A DNA stretch of 64,000 bases, from positions 1-64,000 of the forward strand of contig JAEYOQ010000064.1 in assembly GCA_023411555.1 (NCBI GenBank), read 5' to 3'. Below are positions 9,476-18,000 of the stretch, one piece after another (the stretch's first letter is position 1; every line of letters starts with the position of its first letter). Source of the DNA: Bacillota bacterium. GTDB lineage: Bacteria > Bacillota > Clostridia > Lachnospirales > Lachnospiraceae. The position numbers were made by a program, and so were the translations under genes. The notes under the pieces are model-generated. The model saw only the letters and a program-made list of their open reading frames with translations, was not told the DNA's origin and searched no databases.

Positions 9476-9504
9476 GAGACACCATACTGGCCACATGGTA
9501 TAAT
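9476..9504 (+). promoter_or_regulatory. Sigma-A promoter for the AraC/BtrH pair
   Basis: GAGACA (9476-9481), 17-bp spacer, TATAAT (9499-9504) with an extended -10 TGG just before it. A perfect 12-bp palindrome ACTTCATGAAGT (9511-9522) sits at the expected transcription start and could be an operator. The gene starts at 9552. Confidence 0.6.
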
Positions 9505-9551
9505 ATGGATACTTCATGAAGTGAACACCTATAAAAAAATCGGAGTATAAT

Positions 9552-9980
9552 ATGGATCAAATTTTTTTGTTTGTTAATGTAGTGATTATTTTTGTGGAAA
9601 CTCGAATAAAAGGGAAAATCGATTACAACGAATTGGTAGAAGCAACTGGATTCTCTTTGCCCTATGTTCGTGAGTTGTTTGCCATCCAAACGAATAAGTC
9701 ACTTTACCGCTATATTCTGGAGCGTAAAATCGCCAATGCTGCCTTTGAATGTAGATATACAGACAAAACATTATTTACCATAGGGATGGATTATGGCTTT
9801 AACAATGCCGATGCCTTTACTAGGGCCTTTCGAAGAATTGTTGGAGTGACACCATCTGAATTCCGAAGAATGAAAGTTACTATGAAAAGGATTAAGCTTT
9901 GTGCAGGAGTTTACGGTGTTGAACTTCCTGTCCTGAATCAAAATGAAATGATGAAAGGTGTAAAAGAACATGATAAGTAG
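9552..9980 (+). CDS. AraC-type DNA-binding protein (HTH domain only)
   Basis: 142-aa protein that is almost entirely an AraC/XylS C-terminal DNA-binding domain. A first helix-turn-helix lies about residues 25-50 (DYNELVEATGFSLPYVRELF) and a second about 75-110, ending in the family signature GVTPSEFRRM. There is no N-terminal sensing domain, unlike typical 280-aa family members, so its signal input is unclear. The stop overlaps the start of the next gene by 11 bp, indicating translational coupling, and the partner may provide regulation. GGAG lies upstream of the ATG. Likely targets are its own operon or the adjacent glycan genes; both are guesses. Confidence 0.82.
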   Translation: MDQIFLFVNVVIIFVETRIKGKIDYNELVEATGFSLPYVRELFAIQTNKSLYRYILERKIANAAFECRYTDKTLFTIGMDYGFNNADAFTRAFRRIVGVTPSEFRRMKVTMKRIKLCAGVYGVELPVLNQNEMMKGVKEHDK

Positions 9981-11028
9981 TGAGGTAAATCAAGATCAAG
10001 GGATTTTATTAGGTGTACCTAGAGTTCAGTATGGACCGGAAGAATTGACACCCTTCCCAGCTTGCTTAAAGGCTTGTGCAAATTATATTGGTATCGATGT
10101 TAGTTACGACTATGTCATGGCGGCTAGTGGTGCAGCATTCCGTCTTACATGGGACGAAACAGTGTGGAATTTAGGGAATGTCGATTCCATTTTTACTTAT
10201 GATGAACCAGAGCGCGTGTTTCGACAGGGGATTGAGGCACTTGGCTGTTCCTATCGTTATCTAGGAAGAGAAGGTAATACAAAAGAGGATTTTACTACTT
10301 TTATTAAAGCCCAAATTGATAAAGGAAATCCTGTTATTGCCTTGGGTATTATCGGACCGCCGGAAGCTTGTATTATAACAGGCTATCGTAACGGAGGAGA
10401 TACTTTACTTGGATGGAACTTTTTCCAAGATAATCCGGAGTTTAATCGCGATGTCACCTTTGATGAATCCGGCTATTATATTACCGATCGTTGGTGGGAT
10501 AATCCCGATACATTGGCTGTCTTAGCGCTAGAACCAACAGATGCCAAGAAAGCAGATATAAAAGAGATTCTCATTAACGCCACTGATGCTATGAAAGGTC
10601 GTAAATGTGGTAATTATGCCAAAGGATTATTGGCATATGATGCTTGGATAAAAGCGGTAGGGAATGACAGCGATTTCTCGGAAGATTTAATCTTGCCTCT
10701 TCTGGCTGAAAGACTATTCACTCATGGTGATGCCATAGATTGCATTGCAGATGGTCGATATAATGCGTCCTTATTCATGAAAAAAGCAGCAGAAGAATAT
10801 CCAGATCATAAGGCACTTTTTGATAAGGCAGCAGTACACTTTATGGATGTTTCTAAAGTCCACACCAAGCTATTTGAAGCTGTGGGTGGATGGGAGCGTG
10901 GCGAGGTTCAGATGCGTAACTTTGCCAAACCCGATGTGAGAAGAAGAAGTGTACAGTTGATTTATGAGGCAAAGGAAAATGATGAAAAAGCTTTTGCTAT
11001 CTTGAGGCAATTGGTTGGTATAATATAA
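9970..11028 (+). CDS. BtrH N-terminal-like (C39-like fold) protein
   Basis: 352-aa protein. Residues about 10-165 resemble the butirosin biosynthesis BtrH N-terminal domain, a papain-like/C39-like fold. A cysteine-containing helix start, FPACLKACANYIG, follows the N-terminus, and a later segment, VIALGIIGPPEACIITGYR, sits where the histidine strand would be expected but lacks an obvious HW pair. The C-terminal half (about 190-350) is helical and unassigned. It overlaps the AraC-type gene by 11 bp with AAAGGTG as ribosome site. Such proteins are found next to AraC regulators in Firmicutes, so it may be a ligand-binding or acyl-transfer partner. Catalytic function is not established. Confidence 0.55.
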   Translation: MISSEVNQDQGILLGVPRVQYGPEELTPFPACLKACANYIGIDVSYDYVMAASGAAFRLTWDETVWNLGNVDSIFTYDEPERVFRQGIEALGCSYRYLGREGNTKEDFTTFIKAQIDKGNPVIALGIIGPPEACIITGYRNGGDTLLGWNFFQDNPEFNRDVTFDESGYYITDRWWDNPDTLAVLALEPTDAKKADIKEILINATDAMKGRKCGNYAKGLLAYDAWIKAVGNDSDFSEDLILPLLAERLFTHGDAIDCIADGRYNASLFMKKAAEEYPDHKALFDKAAVHFMDVSKVHTKLFEAVGGWERGEVQMRNFAKPDVRRRSVQLIYEAKENDEKAFAILRQLVGII

Positions 11029-11087
11029 GCTATTTAACATGCTTACTTTCAAACATAGAATAAACGAATGGTACTATAGCCAGCAAA

Positions 11088-11122
11088 AAAAGGAGCTGTC
11101 ACACTGTCTGACAGCTCCTTTT
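11088..11122. terminator. Bidirectional intrinsic terminator
   Basis: Perfect 14-bp stem AAAAGGAGCTGTCA (11088-11101) / TGACAGCTCCTTTT (11109-11122) with a 7-nt loop. It is flanked by A-run on one side and T-run on the other and lies between convergent genes ending at 11028 and 11149, so it can serve both strands. Confidence 0.9.
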
Positions 11123-11148
11123 CATTTCTGTAATAAGTCATGCATGCA

Positions 11149-11868
11149 TTATATAATTATAGGCTTAGCTTGCTTCGAGCTATTGTCTTTATATTTCTGT
11201 AATTTTAGATAGAATATATTCTTTTCATAATCAATGATACCTTCTGATCTCATTTTGGAGAGTTCTCTTGTTAAGGCTGATCGGTTAACACATAGGTAAT
11301 CGGCTAATTCTATCCGGTTGAAGGGGATAACGATCTGCATATCTTTATTTGGAGTCTGATTGGCCAGATAAGATAGAATTTTTTCTCGAATTGATTTATT
11401 TGAGGTCACTTCTACTTTTTTAATTAGTTTTAAGTTTTTCTCAGCCAAAAGGAGCATCATATTTTCAATCAGTTTGTGATGATGAGTACAGGAACTAGAA
11501 CATGTTTTAATAACTTTTTGAAAAGGTAGGAAAAGAATATTACAATTGGTAGCGGCTTGGAAGGAAACAGTACTGGTCAATCGACTGCTGCATATGTAGG
11601 TTTCACCAAATATGTCGCCCTCTGTCATAGGAGTGATTAAGGTCTTATTACCCAAGGAATCTTCTTTAATCATGTGTATCGTACCTGATAGGATCACCCC
11701 GATGCTATGAATCTCATCCTCTTCCATGAATAAATAGGTATTTTTCTTAATATGCTTTTTATTAACACTCAGACATTTTAACATAGAAGCTAGTTCTGCA
11801 GCATCTATTCCATCAAATAAATGAATCTTATTTTTCATTCTTAATATTTCATCCATGATTAACCTCAC
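11149..11868 (-). CDS. Crp/Fnr-family transcriptional regulator
   Basis: 239-aa regulator with an N-terminal cyclic-nucleotide-binding-like beta barrel (about 20-130: FDGIDAAEL, LSGTIHM, GDIFGE), a long dimerisation helix, and a C-terminal winged helix (about 165-225) with recognition helix NRSALTRELSKM. It lacks an Fnr-type N-terminal Cys cluster but has several internal cysteines, including CSSSC near residue 130, so a redox, haem or nitrosative input is possible. An alternative start MDEIL lies four codons in. It is transcribed divergently from the ABC-asr operon, and a perfect 16-bp palindrome in the shared region is the probable binding site. HcpR-like or Fnr-like are the nearest labels; neither is proven. 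Confidence 0.85.
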   Translation of the reverse strand: MRLIMDEILRMKNKIHLFDGIDAAELASMLKCLSVNKKHIKKNTYLFMEEDEIHSIGVILSGTIHMIKEDSLGNKTLITPMTEGDIFGETYICSSRLTSTVSFQAATNCNILFLPFQKVIKTCSSSCTHHHKLIENMMLLLAEKNLKLIKKVEVTSNKSIREKILSYLANQTPNKDMQIVIPFNRIELADYLCVNRSALTRELSKMRSEGIIDYEKNIFYLKLQKYKDNSSKQAKPIII

Positions 11869-11915
11869 ATACTGTATTTCACGTTGTTAATGTAAGAATA
11901 TATTTTACCATAAAG

Positions 11916-11931
11916 TGTTGCAATTGCAACA
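11916..11931. promoter_or_regulatory. Crp/Fnr-type operator palindrome
   Basis: TGTTGCAATTGCAACA is a perfect 16-bp palindrome in the divergent region. Its centre lies 41.5 bp before the transcription start predicted from the -10 at 11953-11958, the standard position for class II activation by Crp/Fnr proteins. Confidence 0.7.
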
Positions 11932-11952
11932 TAAACTTTGTTAAAAATTTAT

Positions 11953-11958
11953 TATACT
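11953..11958 (+). promoter_or_regulatory. -10 element of the ABC-asr operon
   Basis: TATACT matches a sigma-A -10. The hexamer 17 bp upstream (CATAAA) is a poor -35, as expected for an activator-dependent promoter. The first codon of the downstream lipoprotein is at 11995. Confidence 0.55.
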
Positions 11959-11994
11959 TATCTGGTCAATATAGCTAATGCAAAGGAGTCGACC

Positions 11995-13014
11995 ATGAAA
12001 GTTAAAAAACATGATTTATTGATACGAATGTTACTGATGCTTCTATTGGCCGCAAGCCTAACTGGTTGTGGAAGGAAGAATGAGGTAACGAGTGAAGTTA
12101 TAATGAATGTTGAAAGTAGTGTTGAAAATGAGCCTAAAGAGGGAGTTATAGATACTTATACATTTACGGATGATACGAATGCAGAAGTAAGGGTCACTAA
12201 GAAGCCTGGTAAAACAGCAGTTCTTTTTGCATCTTATGCAGATATATGGATCAATTCCGGTGGTGTGGTTGATATAACAGTGGAAGAGACCGTGGAACGG
12301 GGGCTGGTAGAGGAAAATAAAGCCCTGCTTGTTGGAAAGTCGGTTGGAAAAGAGATCAATGCAGAAGCTTTGATAGCAGCAAAACCTGATTTTGTTATTT
12401 TAACTGCTGATTTTCCGGAACATGTAGAGCTGGCTGAATTGCTTAGACGAAGTAATATTCCCGTTGCACTTTTTAGAGTGGATCAATTTGAGGATTATCT
12501 GAAGATGTTACAAATATGCACGGATATTATGGAGCGATCAGATGCTTATGAAACTTACGGATTACAGGTTAAGAGCAGAATTGAAGAGATTAAAGATAAA
12601 GTAAATGGATTACCTAATAAGCAATCCATCCTTTTCATCAGAGCGCACTCGAGAGGGATGAGCGCTAAAACCACTGATCATTTTGTAGGATGTATGTTAG
12701 AGGAATTGAATACAGATAACATTGCAAATCATGCAGACATTCTCTTAGATGAGTTAAGTATCGAAGCCATCGCTTCTGAAGATCCGGATTATATCTTTGT
12801 TACAACCATGGGTGATAGTGGTTCAGCGATTGCTTATATGCAGGATCAAATCAATTCGAACCCGGTATGGCAGATGCTGAGTGCTATGAGGAACGACAAC
12901 TACATTATTCTACCCAAGGATCTGTTTCAATACAAACCAAATGGAAATTGGGACAAATCCTATGAGTTTCTAGCAAAAGAATTATATCCAGAGGCTTTTA
13001 CCAATGAGCAATAG
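11995..13014 (+). CDS. Iron-siderophore-type ABC transporter substrate-binding lipoprotein
   Basis: 339-aa lipoprotein of the FecB/FhuD/BtuF cluster. It has a positively charged start, a hydrophobic stretch and a lipobox LTGC near residues 24-27, so the mature protein is anchored outside the membrane. Two lobes are joined by a long helix (about 190-215) as in class III binding proteins. The frame is open to 11938, but the ATG at 11995 has AAAGGAG and leaves a proper signal peptide. It overlaps the permease by 11 bp. Ligand is uncertain: siderophore, haem, cobalamin and metal chelates are all bound by relatives. Genetic linkage to asrABC suggests supply of iron or a cofactor to the sulfite reductase. 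Confidence 0.82.
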   Translation: MKVKKHDLLIRMLLMLLLAASLTGCGRKNEVTSEVIMNVESSVENEPKEGVIDTYTFTDDTNAEVRVTKKPGKTAVLFASYADIWINSGGVVDITVEETVERGLVEENKALLVGKSVGKEINAEALIAAKPDFVILTADFPEHVELAELLRRSNIPVALFRVDQFEDYLKMLQICTDIMERSDAYETYGLQVKSRIEEIKDKVNGLPNKQSILFIRAHSRGMSAKTTDHFVGCMLEELNTDNIANHADILLDELSIEAIASEDPDYIFVTTMGDSGSAIAYMQDQINSNPVWQMLSAMRNDNYIILPKDLFQYKPNGNWDKSYEFLAKELYPEAFTNEQ

Positions 13015-14020
13015 AGAACAGTTTCATTTACGGCACAGAACACATATCCTAATTTATTTATTGATTTCCCTCATTGGTATTTGTGTCCTTGGTATCTTAT
13101 ATGGAAGTACTGATATATCGCTTCATGATGTATATAAGTCCTTATTCCGTTATGATAGTAATGATATATCTCATATTTTAATAAGAAATGTCAGACTACC
13201 TCGTGTTTTGGCTGGAGCCTTTGCGGGGATTGGACTTTCCCTATCCGGAGTAATTCTTCAAACGGTTATGAACAACTCTATGGTATCACCGAATCTTATC
13301 GGAGTGAATACAGGGGCTGGTCTTGCTATATTAGTCGTAATGATCTTTGTGCCATCGATGTATTACCTTATACCTGTAGCGGCTTTCTTTGGGGCTTTTA
13401 TGGCTTCCTTACTGATCTTTCTAGTTGCCTACAAGGCAGGATTATCAAGGATAGCAATTGTTCTTGCTGGGATTGCTTTATCAAGCATACTGAATGCCGG
13501 GATTAATGCAGTAACCTTATTATACCCTGAGCTGGCGATCAATTCATCCGCTTTTATGAATGGAGGCTTATCCGGTATTTTGATGGAAAAAATCCTTTTG
13601 CCCGCTGCGATTATTTTGATTGTATTTTTGATAAGCATATTATTATCAAATCACTTAAATATATTGAACCTGGGAGATGCCATGGCTGCCTCCATCGGAC
13701 TTAATGTTAATGTAGTCCGTTTTATCTTTATTGCATTATCAAGCGTACTTGCAGGAAGTGTGATAAGTTATGCAGGTCTCTTAAGCTTTGTAGGACTAAT
13801 TGTTCCCCATATCTGCAGAAAGCTGGTTGGAAGTGATGCTAGGTACTTAGTGCCTAGTTCTGCCCTTTTCGGTGGGGGCTTTGTCGTTCTTTGTGACTTA
13901 ATTGGAAGAATTGTATTTGCCCCCTATGAATTGCCGGTTGGTATACTGATGTCCTTCATTGGAGGCCCATTTTTTATCTATTTACTGTTATCAAAGAAGG
14001 GAAAAAGATTAAATGCTTAA
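13004..14020 (+). CDS. FecCD-family ABC transporter permease
   Basis: 338-aa integral membrane protein of the FecCD/BtuC family with about ten transmembrane helices. Family signatures are visible: RLPRVLAGAFAGIGLSLSGVILQ near residues 64-86 and the cytoplasmic coupling segment FVGLIVPHICRKLVG near 262-276. It forms the homodimeric channel for the preceding binding protein. The start overlaps the lipoprotein stop by 11 bp and the 3' end overlaps the ATPase start by 8 bp, so the three genes are tightly coupled. Confidence 0.92.
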   Translation: MSNREQFHLRHRTHILIYLLISLIGICVLGILYGSTDISLHDVYKSLFRYDSNDISHILIRNVRLPRVLAGAFAGIGLSLSGVILQTVMNNSMVSPNLIGVNTGAGLAILVVMIFVPSMYYLIPVAAFFGAFMASLLIFLVAYKAGLSRIAIVLAGIALSSILNAGINAVTLLYPELAINSSAFMNGGLSGILMEKILLPAAIILIVFLISILLSNHLNILNLGDAMAASIGLNVNVVRFIFIALSSVLAGSVISYAGLLSFVGLIVPHICRKLVGSDARYLVPSSALFGGGFVVLCDLIGRIVFAPYELPVGILMSFIGGPFFIYLLLSKKGKRLNA

Positions 14021-14768
14021 GTTTGTTAATGTCAGTGCCAGCTACAATGGAAGAACCGTATTAGACAATATTAATCTGGAATTTTCTAAAAATCAGATCA
14101 CTTCAATCATAGGGCCAAATGGATGTGGAAAGTCTACTTTAGTGAACTGCATCATCCACCAGATTGATCATATGGAAGGGGAAATTATGATGGATGAACT
14201 TCCCCTGACTTCTATGTCCAATAAGGAGAGGGCTAAGAGATTAGCCGTATTTCCGCAAATTCGACAGATTCCAACGATTACTGCAAAAACACTAACAGAA
14301 CATGGCCGCTTTCCCCATCAGGGATTTTTAAGACGACAAAGTGAGCTGGACAAAATGATCGTAGAGGAAGCGATGAAATTTACCAATACGGAATGTTTCT
14401 CGTCCACCAATGTTAGTATTTTGTCAGGGGGAGAACGACAAAGGGCATTTTTCTCCATGTGTTTGGCCCAGGATAGTGAGTATATCATTTTAGATGAACC
14501 CACAACCTATATGGATATTTCGCATCAATTTGAATTACTTAGTCTGATAAAACGTCTAAGGGCTAAGGGTAAGACCATTATATTGATTCTTCATGACATT
14601 CCTCAAGCCTTACAAATCTCCGACTCCATCGTCTTAATGGAAGAGGGAAGGGTGGTCTCCCATTGTCCAGCCTTTAGATATCTTGAGAATCATCTGATTG
14701 AAGAAGTTTTTAAGATTAAGTTGAAGATATTTAAAGAAGATGGAGAAATCTATCCCTTTGTATATTGA
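14013..14768 (+). CDS. FecE/FepC-type ABC transporter ATP-binding protein
   Basis: 251-aa nucleotide-binding subunit of the iron-chelate/cobalamin class. Walker A GPNGCGKST is near residues 35-43, the ABC signature LSGGERQR near 134-141, Walker B YIILDEPTTYMD near 153-164, and the switch histidine in LILHDIP near 193. It completes a three-gene importer with the two upstream genes. A 109-bp gap without a clear terminator separates it from asrA, so read-through into the sulfite reductase genes is likely. Confidence 0.93.
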   Translation: MLKFVNVSASYNGRTVLDNINLEFSKNQITSIIGPNGCGKSTLVNCIIHQIDHMEGEIMMDELPLTSMSNKERAKRLAVFPQIRQIPTITAKTLTEHGRFPHQGFLRRQSELDKMIVEEAMKFTNTECFSSTNVSILSGGERQRAFFSMCLAQDSEYIILDEPTTYMDISHQFELLSLIKRLRAKGKTIILILHDIPQALQISDSIVLMEEGRVVSHCPAFRYLENHLIEEVFKIKLKIFKEDGEIYPFVY

Positions 14769-14877
14769 AATCAAGCAATCAGCTTGAATATGTAATTCTA
14801 TTACCTTAGGAAATATGGTTGGCAAACGCTTTGGTTGCTTTCCTTATTCATAATATCAAAAAGGAAGAGGTGTTAGC

Positions 14878-15897
14878 ATGGGTTATTGTTTGAATAAAGA
14901 TAACATGAATGCTCTTATTAAGAAATGGTCAAATGACTATTACATATTTGCTCCGAAATGCTTTGAGGGAGGTGGAGCATATTCAGATACGGATGTTATT
15001 CGTTATGGGCAGGTAGATTATATCGATGATATTGTATTTGATAAGAAATCAAACTTTTCATTTAAAGAAGTATTACTTCCGATCTCCCAAACACTGTTTT
15101 ATTATACAGAGGATTCCATAAAGGAAGCGGATGGACCCAAGAAGAAGGCTATGATCTTTTTGAGAAGCTGCGACCTTCACGGCGTCAAGCGTCTGGATGA
15201 AATCTACTTATCTAATGGATTTGAAGATTATTACTACAAGCGAATTAGAGAACATGCAGTTTTCATTTTAATGGGATGTGAAAACTCCTTTGATAACTGC
15301 TTTTGTGTTGATATGGGAACCAATCGGATTGAATCCTATGATATCAGTATTGATTACAAGGATGGAAAATACTTAGTCGATCATAAATGCAAGGAGTTTG
15401 AGCAGGATCTAGAAGATGCTATGGAGAATAAGCTTGAAGTGATACCTTCCTATGTTACCGACAACCAGATCCATGTAACTATTCCAGATCATATAACTTT
15501 GGATATATTCAAATCAAGCATATGGGATGAATATGATTCAAGATGTATTAACTGCGGGCGATGTAATTTCGTTTGTCCGACCTGTACCTGCTTTACGATG
15601 CAAGATATTTATTATACGGACAATGGAAAAGCAGGAGAAAGAAGACGGGTATGGGCTTCCTGTATGGTGGATGGTTACACCACCGTGGCAGGAGGAGGAG
15701 CCTACCGTAAAAAAAATGGACAAAGAATGCGCTTTAAAGTACTACATAAGGTTTATGACTATAAAAAACGTAACGGATATCATATGTGCGTTGGCTGTGG
15801 GAGATGCGACGATATTTGTCCTCAATATATCTCTTATTCCAACTGTATCAATAAATTAGAGAATGCTATGGAGGAGGTTAAGCACAGTGAAGCATAA
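14878..15897 (+). CDS. asrA: Anaerobic sulfite reductase subunit A
   Basis: 339-aa iron-sulfur electron-transfer subunit of the assimilatory/dissimilatory-type anaerobic sulfite reductase AsrABC. The C-terminal part has two 4Fe-4S clusters: CINCGRCNFVCPTC near residue 222-235 and CVGCGRCDDICPQ near 305-317. An earlier CENSFDNCFC-type cysteine group is also present. It passes electrons from AsrB to the sirohaem subunit AsrC. GAAGAGG precedes the ATG at 14878. The 3' end overlaps asrB by 11 bp. Gene order A-B-C is as in Salmonella and Clostridium. Confidence 0.94.
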   Translation: MGYCLNKDNMNALIKKWSNDYYIFAPKCFEGGGAYSDTDVIRYGQVDYIDDIVFDKKSNFSFKEVLLPISQTLFYYTEDSIKEADGPKKKAMIFLRSCDLHGVKRLDEIYLSNGFEDYYYKRIREHAVFILMGCENSFDNCFCVDMGTNRIESYDISIDYKDGKYLVDHKCKEFEQDLEDAMENKLEVIPSYVTDNQIHVTIPDHITLDIFKSSIWDEYDSRCINCGRCNFVCPTCTCFTMQDIYYTDNGKAGERRRVWASCMVDGYTTVAGGGAYRKKNGQRMRFKVLHKVYDYKKRNGYHMCVGCGRCDDICPQYISYSNCINKLENAMEEVKHSEA

Positions 15898-16681
15898 TGA
15901 ATATTTACCATTCTTATCAGAGATAAAGGAAGTGATTAAACACACAGAGATCGAATATACCTTCCGCATGGTTTATACCGGCCATGTAAAGCCAGGACAA
16001 TTCTTTGAAGTTTCTATTCCCAAGTTTGGAGAAGCGCCTATATCAGTCAGTGGGATTGGAAAGGATACGGTGGATTTAACCATTCGAAAAGTTGGTAAGG
16101 TAACCGATGAGGTATTTGAACGTTTCGTAGGGGATCATCTATTTTTAAGAGGACCCTATGGAAATGGATTTGATATAGCAGAGTATCAAGGGAAAGAACT
16201 GATTATTGTTGCTGGTGGTACCGGGGTATCTCCGGTGAGAGGAATTATTGAATATTTTTCAGATAATCCTTCGGATGCAAAAAGCACAACCTTAATCGCT
16301 GGATTTAAAAGCCCGGATGATATCTTATTCAAAGAAGATTTTCATAAATGGGAACAGAGGATCAAGGTTATATTAACCGTAGACAATGCAGATGAGCATT
16401 ATAAGAAAAACGTTGGCTTAGTAACGAAATACATACCGGAACTTCAATTGGATAATATAAAGGACGCAGTTGCTATCGTTGTCGGACCTCCGGCGATGAT
16501 GCACTTTGCGGTGAAAGCTCTCTTAGAATTGGGATTGGAGGAGAACAATATTTGGATTTCCCATGAAAGAAAAATGTGCTGTGGCATAGGCAAATGTGGT
16601 CATTGTAAAATTGATGACACCTATGTTTGTCTGGATGGCCCTGTATTTAATTATATTAAAGGTAAGCAGCTTATTGACTAG
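15887..16681 (+). CDS. asrB: Anaerobic sulfite reductase subunit B (FAD/NAD-binding)
   Basis: 264-aa ferredoxin-reductase-like subunit: FAD domain (about 1-95, with RGPYGNGFD near the end), NAD-binding domain (about 95-220, with VAGGTGVSPVRG) and a C-terminal 2Fe-2S site CCGIGKCGHC with a fourth Cys in YVCLDGP, as in dihydroorotate dehydrogenase subunit PyrK. It takes electrons from NADH. The frame is open back to 15863, but I chose the GTG at 15887 because a strong GGAGGAGG lies 9 bases upstream and because it gives the normal family length. Confidence 0.94.
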   Translation: MKHNEYLPFLSEIKEVIKHTEIEYTFRMVYTGHVKPGQFFEVSIPKFGEAPISVSGIGKDTVDLTIRKVGKVTDEVFERFVGDHLFLRGPYGNGFDIAEYQGKELIIVAGGTGVSPVRGIIEYFSDNPSDAKSTTLIAGFKSPDDILFKEDFHKWEQRIKVILTVDNADEHYKKNVGLVTKYIPELQLDNIKDAVAIVVGPPAMMHFAVKALLELGLEENNIWISHERKMCCGIGKCGHCKIDDTYVCLDGPVFNYIKGKQLID

Positions 16682-16702
16682 GATAAGAAAGAAGGTAATG
16701 GG

Positions 16703-17665
16703 ATGGATATTAATACTAGAGACCTGAAAAGAAATGCCTTCAGGGTTACAAAGGAAAGAGGTATTACTGCTTCAAGAATTCGTGTTCCAGGTGGACATAT
16801 GGAATCAAAATATCTTGTAAGGATTCATGAAATCGCTGAAAAATACGGCAATGGTACGGTACATATAACGAATAGACAAGGGTTCGAAGTACCTGGAATA
16901 AGATTTGAGGATATGCCTGAGGTCAATCAATTACTTCAGCCGATTATCGAAGGACTTGAAATTAACCAAGATAACAAGGGGCAAGGGTATAGTGCAGCTG
17001 GGACAAGAAATATTACAGCATGTATTGGTAATCGGGTGTGTCCCTATGGATGTTATGATACAACAGAATTTGCAAAGAAAATTGAAAAGGCGGTATTCCC
17101 TCATAATCTACATTTTAAAATTGCCCTGACCGGTTGCCACAATGATTGTGGTAAGGTTAGAATGCACGATTTTGGAATACTTGGTATGACTTTACCCCAG
17201 TATGACAAGGACAGATGTGTAAACTGTGGAGCCTGTGTAAAAAAATGCACCAGAAAATCAGTGAAGGCATTAAAGGAAGTGAATTATAAAGTAGAAAGAG
17301 ACACAGATAAGTGCATTGGCTGCGGAGAATGTGTGCTAGCCTGTCCAACAGGAGCATGGACCAGAAGTAAAGAAAAGTATTACCGCTTAACCCTTCTTGG
17401 AAGAAGTGGTAAGAAAAATCCGCGGCTAGGTGAAAACTATATCAAATGGATCGATGAAGAAAGTATCATTCAGATTATTAAAAATACCTATGATTATGTT
17501 ACCAACTATATTGATCCAGAAGCAATTGAAGGGAAGGAACACATAGGATATATCGTGGATCGTACTGGATTCGAAGAATTTGAGAGATGGGCATTAAGAG
17601 ATGTGAAATTACCGCAAATAGCAGAAGTATCTTCCCCGATTTACTGGAAGGGGATAAAATACTAG
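16703..17665 (+). CDS. asrC: Anaerobic sulfite reductase subunit C (sirohaem)
   Basis: 320-aa catalytic subunit that reduces sulfite to sulfide. The sirohaem/4Fe-4S motif is present as C-x5-C (ACIGNRVC, near residues 107-114) and C-x3-C (GCHNDC, near 147-152). Two ferredoxin clusters follow: CVNCGACVKKC near 172 and CIGCGECVLAC near 204. Last gene of the operon, followed at once by a terminator. The enzyme supplies sulfide for cysteine or disposes of sulfite, and the divergent Crp/Fnr protein is the likely controller. Confidence 0.95.
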   Translation: MDINTRDLKRNAFRVTKERGITASRIRVPGGHMESKYLVRIHEIAEKYGNGTVHITNRQGFEVPGIRFEDMPEVNQLLQPIIEGLEINQDNKGQGYSAAGTRNITACIGNRVCPYGCYDTTEFAKKIEKAVFPHNLHFKIALTGCHNDCGKVRMHDFGILGMTLPQYDKDRCVNCGACVKKCTRKSVKALKEVNYKVERDTDKCIGCGECVLACPTGAWTRSKEKYYRLTLLGRSGKKNPRLGENYIKWIDEESIIQIIKNTYDYVTNYIDPEAIEGKEHIGYIVDRTGFEEFERWALRDVKLPQIAEVSSPIYWKGIKY

Positions 17666-17667
17666 GG

Positions 17668-17694
17668 AAAAGGAGGACATATGGTCCTCTTTTT
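17668..17694 (+). terminator. Intrinsic terminator after asrC
   Basis: Stem GAGGAC (17673-17678) / GTCCTC (17684-17689), extended by G-T and A-T pairs, 5-nt loop, followed by TTTTT. It starts within a few bases of the asrC stop codon. Confidence 0.85.
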
Positions 17695-18000
17695 CATGTT
17701 AGGAAAGTAGGTGCGAGAGTTTCGCAAGCGAAACTAATTCTTGTTATCCTCATCCAGTACTTCATAAATAATTCCTGAAGATTACATCCGTGAATGTCTT
17801 TAATAATGAACATAATATAGAATGGCATGCTAATTTTAGTAATAATTGATAGAAAAAATAATTATAGTAATGGTATTTCAGAACTTCTTATAATTGACCT
17901 GATGTTATAGAGGGATTAATATAATAGGATGGGTATTTATTTTATTATAGTTATTTATATCACATAATAAAATACATGATTTACAAGGAGGAAAATCGTT
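17695..18000. other. Intergenic region between asrC and the chemoreceptor
   Basis: AT-rich, no ORF. It holds a 7-bp hairpin AGTTTCG/CGAAACT (17718-17735, loop CAAG) without a T-run and a probable promoter at 17894-17922. The last bases carry AAGGAGG for the chemoreceptor gene. Confidence 0.5.
17894..17922 (+). promoter_or_regulatory. Probable promoter of the chemoreceptor gene
   Basis: TTGACC (17894-17899), 17-bp spacer, TAATAT (17917-17922). A better -10 TATAAT overlaps three bases further on but with a 20-bp spacer. No motility sigma-28 sequence was recognised. Confidence 0.4.

Noticed and set aside
14769..14877. Second Crp/Fnr operator before asrA
   Set aside because: TCAAGC-N5-GCTTGA and GCAAAC-N5-GGTTGC dyads exist but do not match the TTGCAATTGCAA core at 11916-11931.
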